64,000 bases of DNA from Cytidiella melzeri (Eukaryota; Basidiomycota; Agaricomycetes; Polyporales; Irpicaceae), in the NCBI GenBank assembly GCA_022592445.1, contig JABYQR010000236.1:1-64000 (forward strand), in the 5' to 3' direction. The notes below the pieces were generated by a model. That model was given only the letters and a program-made list of their open reading frames with translations, was not told where the DNA came from and did not search any database. The translations under genes were made by a program, and so were the position numbers. Shown here piece after piece: positions 10,068-21,828 of the stretch. The stretch's first letter is position 1, and every line of letters starts with the position of its first letter.

Positions 10068-12175
10068 TCCTAGTCTCTCCAGCGTGCGCCATAGATAGTT
10101 GTGGGCTATCCTGTTGTATTCTTTCTCTTGGTCAAGCACAATAATCACCCCGTTTTCCTCTGTGGTCTCCACGTAGTCCGTCATTACTCTGTCCAAGTTT
10201 GTCTGGTCAAAGATCGACCAGTTTGGGATAAACCCTGCCTGTGCTGGGTGTATGACCTGGTGGATCCATACTGCTTGTTTCTTGGACATTGCCTTGGTGA
10301 GCAGTTTGTAGTCAGTATTCAGTCACATGATTGGTCTATAATTTCCTATCTCTCGCTGATTGTTCTTTTTATAGATTGGGGATATCCAGCCCTCCGCAAA
10401 GTTGTGGTCTGGCATAGCTCCGTGGGTATCTATATCGTTAGACACTTTGCAGAAAATGTCCAGTATGTCCACCACTCCTTCTCGTTGTTGTGGCGTTGCC
10501 CGCTCATCCTTATTGACAGTCATGTATTGGCGATGGACCTCTCTCCATAGCTTGTATGGGATTCCGTCAATGCCAGGTGCCCTACCTGTGTTGCAGAGTT
10601 TCAGAGCTTCTTCCAGTTCGTGGTAGGTTGTCCTGGTTTTCAACGCTTCGTGTGCTCAATGCTTGAAGTTTTGTCTGGTGTGGTTCAGCACTCCTGCAAT
10701 CTCTCTTTGGCGCTCCTGTGGGGTGGTACCGACCTTGTCTTCTCTAAGTCTGACCTTTCTATGTATTTTGGTGGGTTATATTTGTTAAATTTGGGGTGTC
10801 CTTCTGGGGGACCTGACTGTGGGTCTCGCATTGTCATCATGACATCCCTTGGCGTGCTGGGCTTGTTGGTTCAAATCCAGTTCTTGTTGATTTGTTCACC
10901 GTAGATCCAGTCGCTAGAGGTAACTGCTCTCCTGGAAGTGTTGCAGTGTCACGCTTCCAGTTCCCTGATCTTCACCAGGAGGGCCGCTGCTTCTCCCCCC
11001 CTGTCTCCTTCCGTCTCATAGGGGTGTGTATTGAGGGTATCCTCCCTCTCCCGCCCGAGTTCTGCAATTCGTCTCGTCATTTTCCGGATCTTTGTTCTCA
11101 CCATGCTCCTCGCCGTCAAGATTATGTCCTTCTTGAACGGTGTGTACAAGGTCTGGGCGTTGCTTGTATCTGAGCGTTGTTCTGGGGTAGGTATGTCCTG
11201 CAGGAGGTTCTGCCCCTTCACTACCGCTTATTTCCTCAAGGTGTGGTCCGCTATGACAAGTTTAGGGATGACCCACCTCCCTTCCCCCACAAAGGGGATC
11301 TTCTTGCCCGTCAATGATACAGAGACCATCATATGGTCAGAGGGTATTCCTTCGACTGGGTCAGACTTCCAGTCAGCTGCAGTTCGTGCTAGTGTGGGTG
11401 CTAAATACATTCTATCTAGTCTCGACATTGCCCTTCCAGACTCCTGGCTGAAAGTGTACATTCTGGTGGTTGGGTACGTGTCTCTCCATACGTCCATGAT
11501 GTTCATCAACATGGTTCGGTCCTGGAGGGCGTATCTTGGGGCGCTTGGGTCCTGCCTGCAAGGCAGGCGGTCTATCTTTGCCTTGACAATGTTGAAGCCG
11601 CCTATCATCGCATCCAGCCTGGGGTTGTCACTGTGTTCCCAGTACTCATTAATTTCCCTTCAGAACACTTTGTTTTCCCGGTGCTCATTTGGAGCGTACA
11701 CGTTCTATACCCTCATCATGACTACTTTGTGCCAGGTGAGTATTATTAGGAGCGCTCTGCCCGGTATGATCTCTTTCGTTGTTATTTTTTTTGCATCTAG
11801 CCACTCCCTGTTGACTACAAAGGCTACTCCCCTTGATGCGCTCGCGCAATCTTGTGGTTCTGAGTGTAAAATTAGGAGCCTTTTACCGAGGAGGGCGTGG
11901 AGATCGTTGACATGGGTTTAGGTCAGGTGGGTCTCCTGTACTGCTATGAGCGCAATCTTCTTCTCTCTGACTATCTGGTTGATTTTATTCCCCTTCTCAC
12001 TTACAGCGGATCCGGGGGCCGTGGACCCCCTTCTCTTCATGTTGAGGGTAGCAACTTGGATGGTTGCTGCTGTGTGTTGTTTATTTGTTTTCTTTGCAGG
12101 GGCATTGCCGCCGTTCCCCGAGTGTTGGTTCTCGGGAGAGTTGAGGACCCCAGCACCTGTGTTCAGTTCAATCAT
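10068..12175 (-). pseudogene. LINE ORF2: APE endonuclease and N-terminal half of RT, many stops
   Basis: Read from 12175 downwards. The endonuclease begins with ATLNMKRRGS and IALIAVQETHLT (catalytic Glu in QETH, about 11920), then FVVNREW, NVYAPNEHRE, MIGGFN (the usual GDFN has lost its Asp) and the C-terminal SRLDRMY...PSDHMMVSV (about 11290). After a linker, RT follows: ALKLCNTGRAPGIDGIPY, FAEGWISPIYKKNNQREIGNYRPI (about 10330-10640, written here in parts: SPIYKKNNQREIGNYRPI) and QAGFIPNWSIFDQ...VIIVLDQEKEYNRIAH (10.1-10.25 kb). The FADD box is missing because the copy ends at 10068. Several stops and frame changes occur. Confidence 0.85.
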
Positions 12176-12869
12176 TGCAGGCTAGTTCTACAGGTAGGGT
12201 TGAGGAGGCAGAGAAGGAGGAGGGGGGGGGGGAGGGGAGGGGGGAGAGGAGTTCATGCGCCTGTCACTGAACTCTTCGTGACTATCATTGGCAGGATTAA
12301 CGGCGGGCAGAGAATCTCTGTCTCTAGTCTCAGAGAGGCTGAGCACCGTGCCGATGTGATGTACCAAATGTTGTTGAAAATTTGTATGTTGTAAAGGATT
12401 TGGAGGTCAACCTGAATAGGTGGTGTCTGTTTGCCATACAACCAATGGGCAAGCATGAGGACGTTTCCGGCTTTCCTCTCGAGTTAATAGTATAGTCTGC
12501 TCCTATTATTGCAAGAGTCAAGACGAGACAGGCATGCCTCCCCCGTCCATTATTGGGTGTTGTGTGCCTTTGGGCTTTCCTGTCGCTGGGAGTTGATCTC
12601 ATCAGCCAGTACATTTGGGCATTCCGGCTGGCACCAAATGTGTTGTTGTGCCTCTGGGTTGATTGTGGCCTTGTTGGTTGTATTGCTGTTGGGGATGCAG
12701 ACTATGGATGCGGTGCTCAAAGACCCTCCCCTTCCTTGCCTAGTGATTATATCAATGTGTTTCCTTACATCCGGAAGCATCCAGGCTGTCTTCGGTCTGT
12801 CATTTTTGTGCTGGGGTAACAATTATACGTTTCAGACTAAATTACACTGTGCAGGGGGTATTGCAATGT

Positions 12870-13309
12870 TAATGGCTTTTCAGCTCCAGCTCACGGACTT
12901 GTAGTTACCGGACTGTCTTTTGTTTTCCGTATAAGGTCGCCTTATTGTTCTTTTATCACGCGGACACATCTGTATCACAGATATTCCTTTTTGGGTCGCC
13001 TGAGGGCTCTGTCTTATATACCTTCGCCCCCGCTCCTGACACTCCATCGTGCTCTTTCTCTTTCGCACCTGGAGTGAGTATTCTTCATTGTCCCTCACAT
13101 ATGCAATATGCTCACAGCCTGTACCTGTAGTTAACTCGCTTCACTCGTGTGTCTTAGGTACAGTCATTATGCGATTGTGCTCTTTCTCTTTCGCACCTGG
13201 ATTAACTCGCTTCACTTGTGTGTCTTAGGTTCTTACAACGGCAAGTGGGATTACTACTGCGCATCACATCCCTGCCTCTAGACGTGTTAAATACATTCGA
13301 CCGGCTTTA
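12870..13309 (-). repeat. Solo LTR of the copia family
   Basis: 440 bp, matching the LTRs at 21390-21828 and 26452-26890 in reverse orientation (TAATGGCTTTTCAGC...GACCGGCTTTA as written on the plus strand). Flanked by the 5-bp duplication AATGT (12865-12869 and 13310-13314). It is nested in LINE ORF1 and left by LTR-LTR recombination. Confidence 0.95.
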
Positions 13310-13558
13310 AATGTGGCCACTATGCTTGTGCTTGGACCATCTGACCACCACCTTTGTGTCACTGCAGTCACAAGGAGAAGGGTAGGTTACTGTTGTCTAA
13401 GAGCCTCCCTGACCACCGCGGCCTCTCTCGCTTTTGCTGCAACTGCCTCTCCCTTGATTGTCTCTGCCGCCTTGCCTGGGCTTCGAGCCTTCTCCCTCAG
13501 TTCCCGGTCTTACCAATGAGAAGTACGATGGTGGTGGGCGACTTGCCTGGGGTGCGGC

Positions 13559-14316
13559 TGTCATGGATGGCCTGACTAGCCCTTAATTTTTGCAATTTAC
13601 CTCTTGTTTTTATCTGTAAAACTCCGGGCTGCAGCTCAGTTGCAACCTTCTCTGCATAAACTCCTTTGCACGTCTATTAAGCGCCCGTATCACGTGGCTT
13701 AGACGCTCCACACGGTCACATTACTTGCTACTACATCACACTGGCATGTGACTTAGCTTAAGTAAGACCAAATGGCTACAAGCACATGGCTCAGCACATA
13801 GCTAGTGTTTGACGTCATAGATACTGTCCACATGGGCTCCTTATTGTTCTTTCCCTATTGTTCTCTTTATGGAAGGATGTTCTCACAGGTGTGGGAATGG
13901 AATAAAATAGTTGGTCTCCTTTTAGATAGATTCTCTCACGGGTAGAGTTCTTGGCAAGGTCTAGACAATAGCTATTGTTCTCCTTTAGGTAGTTCTTTTG
14001 TTCTTTGTTCACACGGCTTCTTGCAAAGCCTGCCCTCAACATGGTCTGTGCGCAGGTCCCTGAAGTCTATATAAGCAGCTACATGTACGCTCCTAGCCCC
14101 CTATCTCGACCTCTTGGTCTTTACTGGGCTAGGTAAGCAAATCCCCTCTGTACTACACAGCTGGTAGTACCCAATACTAACTTGGTCTTTACTGGGCTAG
14201 GTACCTGTATAAGGTTTATAGTTGGTGAGAGCATTGTGCTATACGCCTGCCACCACCTCGTCGTCGTCTTCCACTTCATGTCCCTAGTTGCTACGTTGAG
14301 CTCTGTCTCCGTGACA
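13559..14316 (+). repeat. Solo LTR of the gypsy family
   Basis: 758 bp, TGTCATGG...CCGTGACA, nearly identical to the LTRs of the element at 1956-9813. Flanked by GCGGC on both sides (13554-13558 and 14317-14321). Nested in LINE ORF1, whose coding sequence resumes across it. Confidence 0.96.
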
Positions 14317-16787
14317 GCGGCCTGTTTTTTGGCAGACAGCTTCAGGCTCTGGTCAAAGACCCAACCCTTCTCTGCCAGGATAGGGCACAACACTGATGGG
14401 TGAAGCTTGCTTGTACAGACCCCGCACAGCCACCCGTCAAATGCCTTGATGTACATTCCAAGGAAGGGGTCCTTGAAGCTGACTCTCATGGCATTATCCC
14501 TGAATTTGCGCCACTGCGTGATGTCGTGCGTGGGGGGGGTCCATGAAGATGTGGGCAACTTGGATAGTGTTGTTGCCCTTTGTTCTCGGCGTGACTACTC
14601 AGATCCCTAGTGATCTCCTTGTCTGCGCAATAGCCTCTTCCATCGTGAGTTTGTCCCCTAGGTCTTGGCCTTTGATGATCCTTTGTAGGGTCGTGTTCAG
14701 ATTGCCGTTGTTGAAAGCCTTTTTGACAAGTGCGTGGAGCTGGTCAGCTGTGGCAGCATCAAAACCATCAATGCTTCCTACCAGAGAGTCAAAGACCGGG
14801 AAGTAGGGGCAAAGAGCAGTGTGCCCTCCGTGGTTGAGATGCAGCCTCTGAACTCCGTTGTGTGCTCGAAGTATTCCTTGTCAATATTATAGACTAGGAA
14901 GTTGTGTGGTGGGTGTCAATGTCCAGAAAATGGCTTCGTAGCAGCCGGGGCTGTGATATGTGCATTCTGCGGAAGTCCTATTGTCTTCCTGAGCAGGGAA
15001 ATAATCTCTTCTTTCCTTGTGTTCTCTGTCACTGCCGTCTAACAACCTTTCCCTACCATCTGTACCAGGAAGGAGTGACCCGTCATCCTGGGCCAGTCTC
15101 TCGTCTGGTCATGGTAGAGGTTGTTGTATGCGTAGCAGGGGTTGTTTTCCCTAGGGGGCTCAGAATTCTCTGCTGGGAATGTGAATTCGAGTCCTTCTAG
15201 TTTCATGCATATTGGCTCATGGGGCGTCGGTGATTGTGTTATTGTCTGAGGACCTTTGTCGTCTGTGACCATTGGTGCGGCGGGTTTGTGGATACCGTTG
15301 TTGCCAGGTATTGCAGGGCTCACCCTTGGTATTGCCGTGTCCTCCTCCGGCACCAGGATATTGTTTTTTGTTGTGGGGGCAGTGCCATCTGCGCAATTTG
15401 TGTGACTGTAGCGCGTTGAGGTGCCGGAGCGGTGATAGCACGGGCTGTTTGTGGGGGTAGTCTGACTGAGTGTGTGTACATCAAGTCTTGGGTGCATCAT
15501 CTGGGCTTCTGTCTGGGGGGAGAGGATTGAAGTCATTTTAGGTGGTGCTTCTGTTGTCGCAACCCGCTGCACAGGCAGAGATGTCGGTGAGATGGCAATA
15601 GGAGTTCGTGTGAGACTGGTGTTGTTGATCGTTGAAGGCAGAGCGCGGACCGTGGACGTGCGCTGGGCGTTTTAAACCCCCACCAGCCTGGCTGGCATTG
15701 CCCCCCGTTCTAAGTGGAGGGGTGGTCTCGGATCTTGCTGATGTCTAGCTCGTCCAGGTTGTCCACCTCCCTCCACTCTGCGTCCTCCTCCATTTTCAGC
15801 TCCTGCGCCTCGGAGAGCTTGCTCACTCTGCATTCCTGGCAGCCGCTGGCCCTGTACCCTGCCAAGCGGGAGTCCCGCCCGCTGTACAGAATCCCCCTCT
15901 TCATGGCCTTAGCATTGGGGCCTTTGACATTTCTGCTCCGTCCTTGTTGTGCGGGTCTGAGGCTTGAGAAGCCTTAGTCTAGTTGCTTAGGTCAGTTACC
16001 CAGCTCAGGATGGTGTACTTTGTTGTTCTCACCTTTCCCTTCTTTGTTTTTTGCGTCTTGGGTGCTCTAATGCTGTCGCAGTGGGTAGTTGCACTGGGGG
16101 AGGCTGTTGTGGCGGGATGAGACGTGTAAGTACTTATACATTCGTTTCCCTCAGCATGTCTTGCTCACCAATGCAGTACTCTCGTTCACCGCTCCATTTG
16201 AGGTGAGCACCGTCTGCCCTAGAAGCTCAAACCTGTTCTCAGAGGCCACCTCAGGAATTCCTGGGGTGCTCTGACTTCTGGTCATGCCTCTCGCGCTACC
16301 TCCCCGTTTCTTTGTCGCACCTCCCCTAACTGGGCTGAATAGGCTGTCTCCTTGGCTGAGCGCAGTGTTTGTCTGACTTTCTTTTTTGTTTCCATGCTCA
16401 GGTTCTGAGTCAGACACCGTGGCTTTGCTGGTTTTTTGGAGAGGGCTGTGCGGCGGAGCTGAGAGCAGTGTTGGGAGTGTGTTCTCAATCAGCAGCTTTG
16501 TTCTGGCTCTCTCCGTTTCCCTTAACATCCTAGCCCCTGCCCTGGCCTTTTGTTACTTCTGGGTTGCAATATGTGCCTTCCTTCCTTCCGCGACCATCCT
16601 GGCAGCTTCGTCTGGACTCTGGAGTGGGGAAGTTGGTCTTGTCTACAAAGCGTGGCAACGGAGGAGGTGGGGTTTTGTTCCAGGCTCTGGGTGTGGCTGA
16701 GATTTCTTGAGACATATGCTGTAGCTGGGTTGGAGAAGATGAGTGGATGAGTGTGCTTGTGTTGGGCTTGGACGTGCTCACTCCCAT

Positions 16788-18639
16788 TCCCTCTTAGGGG
16801 ATTTCCTTCCGTTCGTCGTGTCTTTGTCGCCATCCTTTTTGGTCCCTTGGTACCTGGTTGTCTGTCCTCTTTGCTAGCTTTGTGCTCGGCCAGGGCTTGC
16901 CTGCTGATTCGAGTCTGACTGTTCAGACTCCTTGTGGGTTGGACTCAATGCTGTTAGAAGGTCTGGATGACTTTTTTCAGTAGACTGGTCATAATTTGCT
17001 CAATTCCACTTCAATTGACAGGATGTTTGTACCAGGATGTTGCCATAAGATAGGGCTATCCAATGGTGTATAATATGTACAGATTTGTACCAATATGCAG
17101 TCTGTAAAAACCAAAAACTGCATTTTTATTGCAAAGGTAATCTGATACAAAGTTAAAAAGGGCTGATAACAAGGCCAGTGTGATGCCATCAGCTGCGTTC
17201 ATTGTTTTAAATTCCCACACTTTGGGAAACCAAAAGGTCACATCTGAAAAGGCATCAATGTGCTGGAGCACACTGGAACAATTCTTTTTCATTCTTCAGG
17301 AATTGTAATGAAGTTCTGGAGTCAACATGACCACAGAACATGGGACTTTGAAAGGTGTGAATTGCACTCCCATTTGTGTTGATATTGAAAACTGTGTTTT
17401 GATTGGAAAAAAGTGCCCACATAACAAGTTTTGAAGTGCTAGTAACAAACTCAGTGCTTTCCCATCAATTACATTCATTGGAGTAAGACAAACAGTGTTG
17501 ATATTTGTATTCCCCATTAAATCTTGTGGTGTATAACCACAGTGCTACATGTTGCGGCAGCTCAAAGCACTGGCATGCACTGGAACAATTCTTCATTCTT
17601 CAGGATTTGTAAAAGCTGCAAGTTGTAGGGATTGTTTTTGATACATCAGAAACCAGTCATGAGCTGGCGTGTAGCTGCGAAATTTTACTTGCCTGTTTCT
17701 GAAGCTTCTTTTTTTGTCTCCCCAAGCAGCCAGTAGAAGCAGTGAAACACTAACTACTTCCCTGGACACAATCATACGCCTGGAAACTGTTAGACATGCA
17801 ACAAGCTCAAACAAGGACCCCTTTTTGTAAACAAGCAGAGCTTTTTGTCACTCAAGAGCTGTTGCAAGACGTCTCGAGGAATGCACAAAAGCCGGTTCTA
17901 CAGCTTGCGTCTTGATCTTGTTTATACAGCTTGCGTTGATATGCCCGGAAATTACTGGACGTGCAACACACTAGGGGCAAACACCGATTTCACACACCTT
18001 AAAATTTGCATGATTACCCACTTAATTGTCAAGTATCAGCAGATAATCCATAAGCAATTTTGGGCCCGGAATTGTTTCTTAATGTTTGAGAATACAAAAT
18101 AATGCTATACAAATTCTGTGCCTTTTCAGGGACAGGAATTTCTTTTTTTTAAAAAAATGGTAGTTAAATGAAAAAGAAAAATGAAAGGAGGTTTACCTTT
18201 CAGGGCTCAGAAAATCATGTGGAAAAGATGCCTTCCACGGATTTGGAAAAGGGCATGAAAAAATCCAGAAAAGGAAAGGGTGGGTAGAATTTCCGGCGGC
18301 GTGCTACTGAAAAGTTCTGGAAAGTTGTTTGCCACGTTATTTTTGCCATCACCTGACACACGTGGGAAATCTATTTGTATTTACAATCTTAGGTCGGTCG
18401 GAAATCTGCCCGAAAAATCAATATTCACACAGATTTTCAGAGCGCGGAAAGGCTGCCAGTAGATAGGCTTGAAAATTTGTAGAAAAATCACAAAAATGTC
18501 TTTGATTGTATATTAATCTAACCCATCAAACATAACCAGATATTCAAGGGATTTTTTAACATCTCAAATAACTCTCACAATAATTTCACGCCATGTGAAA
18601 TTGGCCTTTGCCCGCAGTGACAGGCCCAAACTCGAGCAC
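16788..18639. other. AT-rich, CpG-poor stretch without genes
   Basis: No supported gene. 16788-16990 may be LINE 5' leader. Between about 17,000 and 17,610 there is a diverged tandem duplication with a period near 270-308 bp: CACTGGAACAATTCTT followed by CATTCTTCAGGA occurs at 17271 and again at 17579. From 18120 to 18480 the sequence is A/T-rich with short homopolymers. Open frames here have no protein character. Confidence 0.5.
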
Positions 18640-19045
18640 ATTTGCATGGACTAGCAGCAGCCCTTGTCACTTGCAAGACTTGAAAGGTTGCATATTGCAT
18701 TGTGTTGCATCAAAGCATATTACATTGCATTGCCTAGCTTTGCTTCCCAATGCTTGGCTTTGCTTTCCATCACTTCACTTTGCCTCACTTTGCTTCCAAT
18801 TGCATTGCTTTGCTTCACCTCAGTTTGCTTTGCTTTACATTGCATGGCTTTGCATTGGTTTGCATTGCATTGGTTCGCTTTGCCTTGCATTGGTTTGCTT
18901 TGCATTGCATTGGTATGCATTGCTTCTCCTTGCGTCAGTTTGAGTTGCTTCAAATCGCATCATATTGCATCACATTGCATTGCATTGCATCGTATTGCAT
19001 CACATCACATTGCATTGCATTGCATCCCATCCCATCCCATTGTAT
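18640..19045 (+). repeat. TTGCA/TTTGC pentamer array
   Basis: A degenerate array of five-base units TTGCA and TTTGC (for example TTGCATTGCATTGC and GCTTTGCTTTGC). Because the unit has five bases and no stop in any frame, long artificial frames rich in Leu-His-Cys-Ile-Ala appear. Similar blocks recur near 20670-20720 and 21056-21340, and weakly at 26930-26960. Confidence 0.85.
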
Positions 19046-19661
19046 AGCTTTACTTGTTGCATATCACATTCTTGCTGTATCTTCCTCGGATTTTGCAGCC
19101 TGTTCCCTTTGATAGAAGGACCTTGCAAGCAGCCCCTCTCCTTCCCTCAAGCCCCTTGATTGCAGTGCAGCTAAGGATTTGCTTCCATTGCACTACCTGT
19201 CTTTTCATCGCATTCATTGCCAAGTCTTGCATAGCTTTGCATTGCCTCGCATTGCCTCGTGTCATTGGACTATGGCCCGATTAGTTGCTCCGAGTTAGCC
19301 ACACCACCGGCAGTGCCCCATTGCCCTTATAACATGTTTTGTGTTTGTCCCTTGTTTCATTGCTGTGACATGTTTTGTGTTTTTCCCTTGTTTCATTGTT
19401 CAACGCCCCTTTCCTTGCCTTGCTATTGCATGGCTTCAATTTTTCATAGCCCCTATTGCCTTTTACTTATATATGCTGTGTCTGTGCTTTGCTTAGCTCA
19501 GATTGCGACACCCCCACAATTTTCCCCTCAAGTTTGCCCCTGCCACTTTTCTCCTTGCTTCTCTAGAAACTCCGCAGTGCATATCTCTCACCCTGTGTCA
19601 CTTTCTCCTTCATTGCAACCCCCTTTGTGTTCCTACTGCATTTATTTCACTGTGTTACTTA
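19046..19661 (+). repeat. Pyrimidine-rich non-coding repeat, left half
   Basis: No gene. The stretch resembles 27,380-27,870 in order and in detail: AAGGATTTGCTTCCATTGCACT here against AAGGATTTGTTTCCATTGCACT there (20-base cores), then the CATGTTT...CCTTGTTTCAT motif, then TCAAGTTTGCCCC, GCAGTGCATATCTC and TTTGTGTTCCT. It continues after the solo LTR at 20401. It is probably an old dispersed or duplicated repeat. Confidence 0.6.
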
Positions 19662-19666
19662 CTGTG

Positions 19667-20400
19667 TGTAACAGTTAAGGTTACTACTCACCAGGTAAGT
19701 TGATAAACTGGGGGGAGTTGATGGAGATAGAGAGTAAGAGGTGTGGTGAGCGAAGTACTGTGAGGTACTGAGTAGTCCTAGTTCAACAGAGTGGATAAGA
19801 CTGAGGGGATATGCACTCAGGAGTGCCTCTATATATACATGAAGGGGAGGACCCCAGGTACTACCCTAAGACCCCTAATACCTACATGAGTAAGCGAAGT
19901 AATCTACCTTACTAAGCATGCCCTATGCCCTAGTGGTGCCACTTCAATAATCAACCAATAGCAATTGTCCCCATGACCTGACCCCATGACCCAGCTCCAA
20001 TGCTAGACTTGTTCTAGCTTGTTCTAAGCCAAGGCTAGACTTTTCCAGAAGGTTCTAAGAACTATGACATCATCTAATAGAAGGTTCTATACTATGACAT
20101 CATAGTTCCAGCAAGTTCCACAATGTTCCAGAGAGTTCTATCATGTGATACACAGATTAGGAAAGGAGCGCATCAGCGCATCAGCGCATCAGAGACAGAA
20201 GGCGCATCAGCGCATCAATTGATAGGCACTGAGAATAAGCGCCGGAATAGGCGCCTGATAAGCGCTGGATAAGCGCCTAAATAGACGCCGGATAAGCGCT
20301 GGATAAGCGCTGGATAAGCGCTTGACAAGCGCTTAAATATTCCCAATAATACTGTTGCCTGGTAAGGCAAGTCTTGTAGAAACATTGAAAATCTGTGACA
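19667..20400 (+). repeat. Solo LTR, GCGC-array family (copy 2, complete)
   Basis: 734 bp, starting TGTAACAG and ending CTGTGACA (imperfect inverted ends TGTnACAG), flanked by the 5-bp duplication CTGTG (19662-19666 and 20401-20405). Downstream of a TATA-like region it carries an array of ~12-bp units (ATAAGCGCTGG, AATAGGCGCCTG, TAGACGCCGG) at 20235-20335. The same LTR is inverted at 57953-58652 and truncated at 1456-1663. No internal part of the parent element is present in the window, so its family is unknown. Confidence 0.95.
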
Positions 20401-21055
20401 CTGTGTTGCATTTCTCCTTTACTGCAACCCCCTTTCACCGCTGCCCCTTCTTTTTCTCAAAGCTACAATTTATACTGCATTTCCCATTGCATTTTGTGTT
20501 ATCCTCTTGCAATGAGCTAGCTCAGTCTTTTCTCTTGCAGTTTACCATACCACTTCCTCTCCCCCCTCTTGTGTTATTGTGTTCCAATTGCTACCATCTC
20601 TTCATCACTGTGTTGCCCCTAGAGTTATTGCCTTTACACTACTTTCATTTGTAACATATTAGTTCTATCGCACTTTGCATTGCATTGCATCCCATCGCTT
20701 CCCTTTGCTTTCCACCGCTTTGCTTGTGTGCTGCTGCCGCTTTGTATTTGTCACAAGCCATGTATTTAGGTTCTCTACAACTCAGTGAAATGTGCCTGAT
20801 TTATGATATGTCTGATTGCTCCCACACACAACAAGTACTCTGTAGTAAGGAAAACTAAACCTGTCGGTTTTTTATTTTATTTCTATTATCATAGTTTATA
20901 AAAGCTGTAGGTCAACCTGTACATAGCAGGTACCCGTGCGTACGGGTCAAATACCTGGCGCTAACATACCCGTACGGCTCCAGGTAGAGCAGCTAGGATG
21001 TTATTGACCTGCGGGTAAGGGTGCGGGTCGACCTGTGGGTAGACCCGTGCTGAGC
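20401..21055. other. Non-coding spacer after solo LTR
   Basis: 20401-20720 continues the pyrimidine-rich repeat interrupted by the LTR. 20720-21055 is unassigned and holds several variants of ACCCGT/ACGGGT, including the perfect hairpin ACCCGT-GCGT-ACGGGT near 20931-20947. No gene is supported. Confidence 0.5.
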
Positions 21056-21340
21056 ATTACTTCGCTTCGCTTTGCATTCCCTCACTTTGCTTTGCATCGC
21101 ATTGCTGCACTTTGAATCACATTGCCTTGCCTCGCATTGTGTTGCTCTGCATTCCATTGTTTTGCTTTGCTTCACTTCACTCTGAGTTGCATTTGCTTTG
21201 CTTTACATCGCTTTGTTTCACTTCACTCCAAATTGAATTTGCTTTGCTTTACATCGCTTTGTTTCGCTTTGTTTCGCTTTTTTTTGCTTTGCATTGCATC
21301 ATGTTGCATTGCTTGGCTTCACTTTGCATCTTTTTACCCA
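21056..21340 (+). repeat. TTGCA/TTTGC pentamer array, second block
   Basis: Degenerate TTTGC, TTGCA and TTCGC units as at 18640-19045, ending shortly before the copia insertion. Confidence 0.8.
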
Positions 21341-21389
21341 GAAATGTTCCCTGCCACCCAATCAAAGCCAGCACTTTGGGCCTCGCACT

Positions 21390-21828
21390 TAAAGCCGGTC
21401 GAATGTATTCAACACGTCTAGAGGCAGGGATGGATGCGCAGTCGTAATCCCACTTGCCGTCGTAAGGACCTAAGACACACGAGCGAAGCGAGTTAATCCA
21501 GGTGCGAAAGAGAAAGAGCACGATTGCATAATGACTGTACCTAAGACACACGAGCGAAGCGAGTTAACTATAGGTACAAGCTGTGAGCATATTGCATATG
21601 TGAGGGACAACGAAGAATACTCACTCCAGGTGCGAAAGAGAAAGAGCACAATGGAGTGTCAGGAGCGGGGGCGAAGGTATATAAGACAGAGCCCTCAGGC
21701 GACCCAAAAAGGAATATCTGTGATACAGATGTGTCCGCGTGATGAAAGAACAATAAGGCGACCATATACGGAAAACAAAAGACATTCCGGTAACTATGAG
21801 TCCGTGAGCCGGAGCTGAAAAGCCATTA
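21390..21828 (-). repeat. Copia 3' LTR
   Basis: 439 bp; in element orientation starts TAATGGCTTTTCAGC and ends CCGGCTTTA. Directly inside it lies the polypurine tract (plus strand CTCCCCCTCAGC, 21829-21840; GCTGAGGGGGAG in element orientation). Contains a TATA-like CTTATATACC in element orientation and an internal duplication around CCTAAGACACACGAGCGAAG. Confidence 0.95.

Larger units (their letters stand above)
10068..16787 (-). mobile_element. Degraded LINE (non-LTR retrotransposon), minus strand, 3' end missing
   Basis: ORF1 (gag-like) lies at 16787-12176 and ORF2 (endonuclease then RT) at 12175-10068, read leftwards. The element is cut inside the RT domain at about 10068, where the minisatellite starts, so RT motifs after the first Asp, the RNase H domain and the 3' UTR are absent. 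Two solo LTRs (12870-13309 and 13559-14316) are nested in ORF1. The APE endonuclease plus gag-like ORF1 fits the fungal Tad1-like group, but I cannot place it firmly. The 5' end was not defined. Confidence 0.85.
12176..16787 (-). pseudogene. LINE ORF1 (gag-like), fragmented
   Basis: Likely start at 16787 (MGVSTSKPNTSTL). Recognisable pieces in different frames: a Ser/Thr/Pro-rich N-terminal region (16.8-16.15 kb), GCQECRVSKLSEAQEL (15.8 kb), a Thr/Pro-rich stretch (15.57-15.04 kb), and a conserved block with FRDNAMRVSFKDPFLGMYI and GVCTSKLHPSVLCPILAEKG (14.56-14.3 kb). After the gypsy solo LTR an Arg/Gly/Ser-rich part follows (13.55-13.32 kb), and after the copia solo LTR a weakly preserved part (12.87-12.2 kb) with a G-run at 12220-12245. 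Frameshifts and stops are frequent. Function as an RNA-binding LINE gag is inferred from position and composition. Confidence 0.65.

Noticed and set aside
10862..10885. GGTTCAAATCC, like a tRNA B box
   Set aside because: No A box or cloverleaf around it; it is part of the LINE linker.
11031..11921. 296-aa plus-strand frame
   Set aside because: Antisense shadow of the LINE endonuclease, whose motifs are clear on the minus strand.
18608..19265. Several long open frames rich in Leu, His, Cys, Ile and Ala
   Set aside because: They arise because the five-base TTGCA/TTTGC repeat has no stop in any frame; composition is purely repeat-driven.
21531..21818. 95-aa frame repeated at 26593-26880 and 12880-13098
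   Set aside because: It lies wholly inside the copia LTR and recurs only because the LTR recurs; no protein character.
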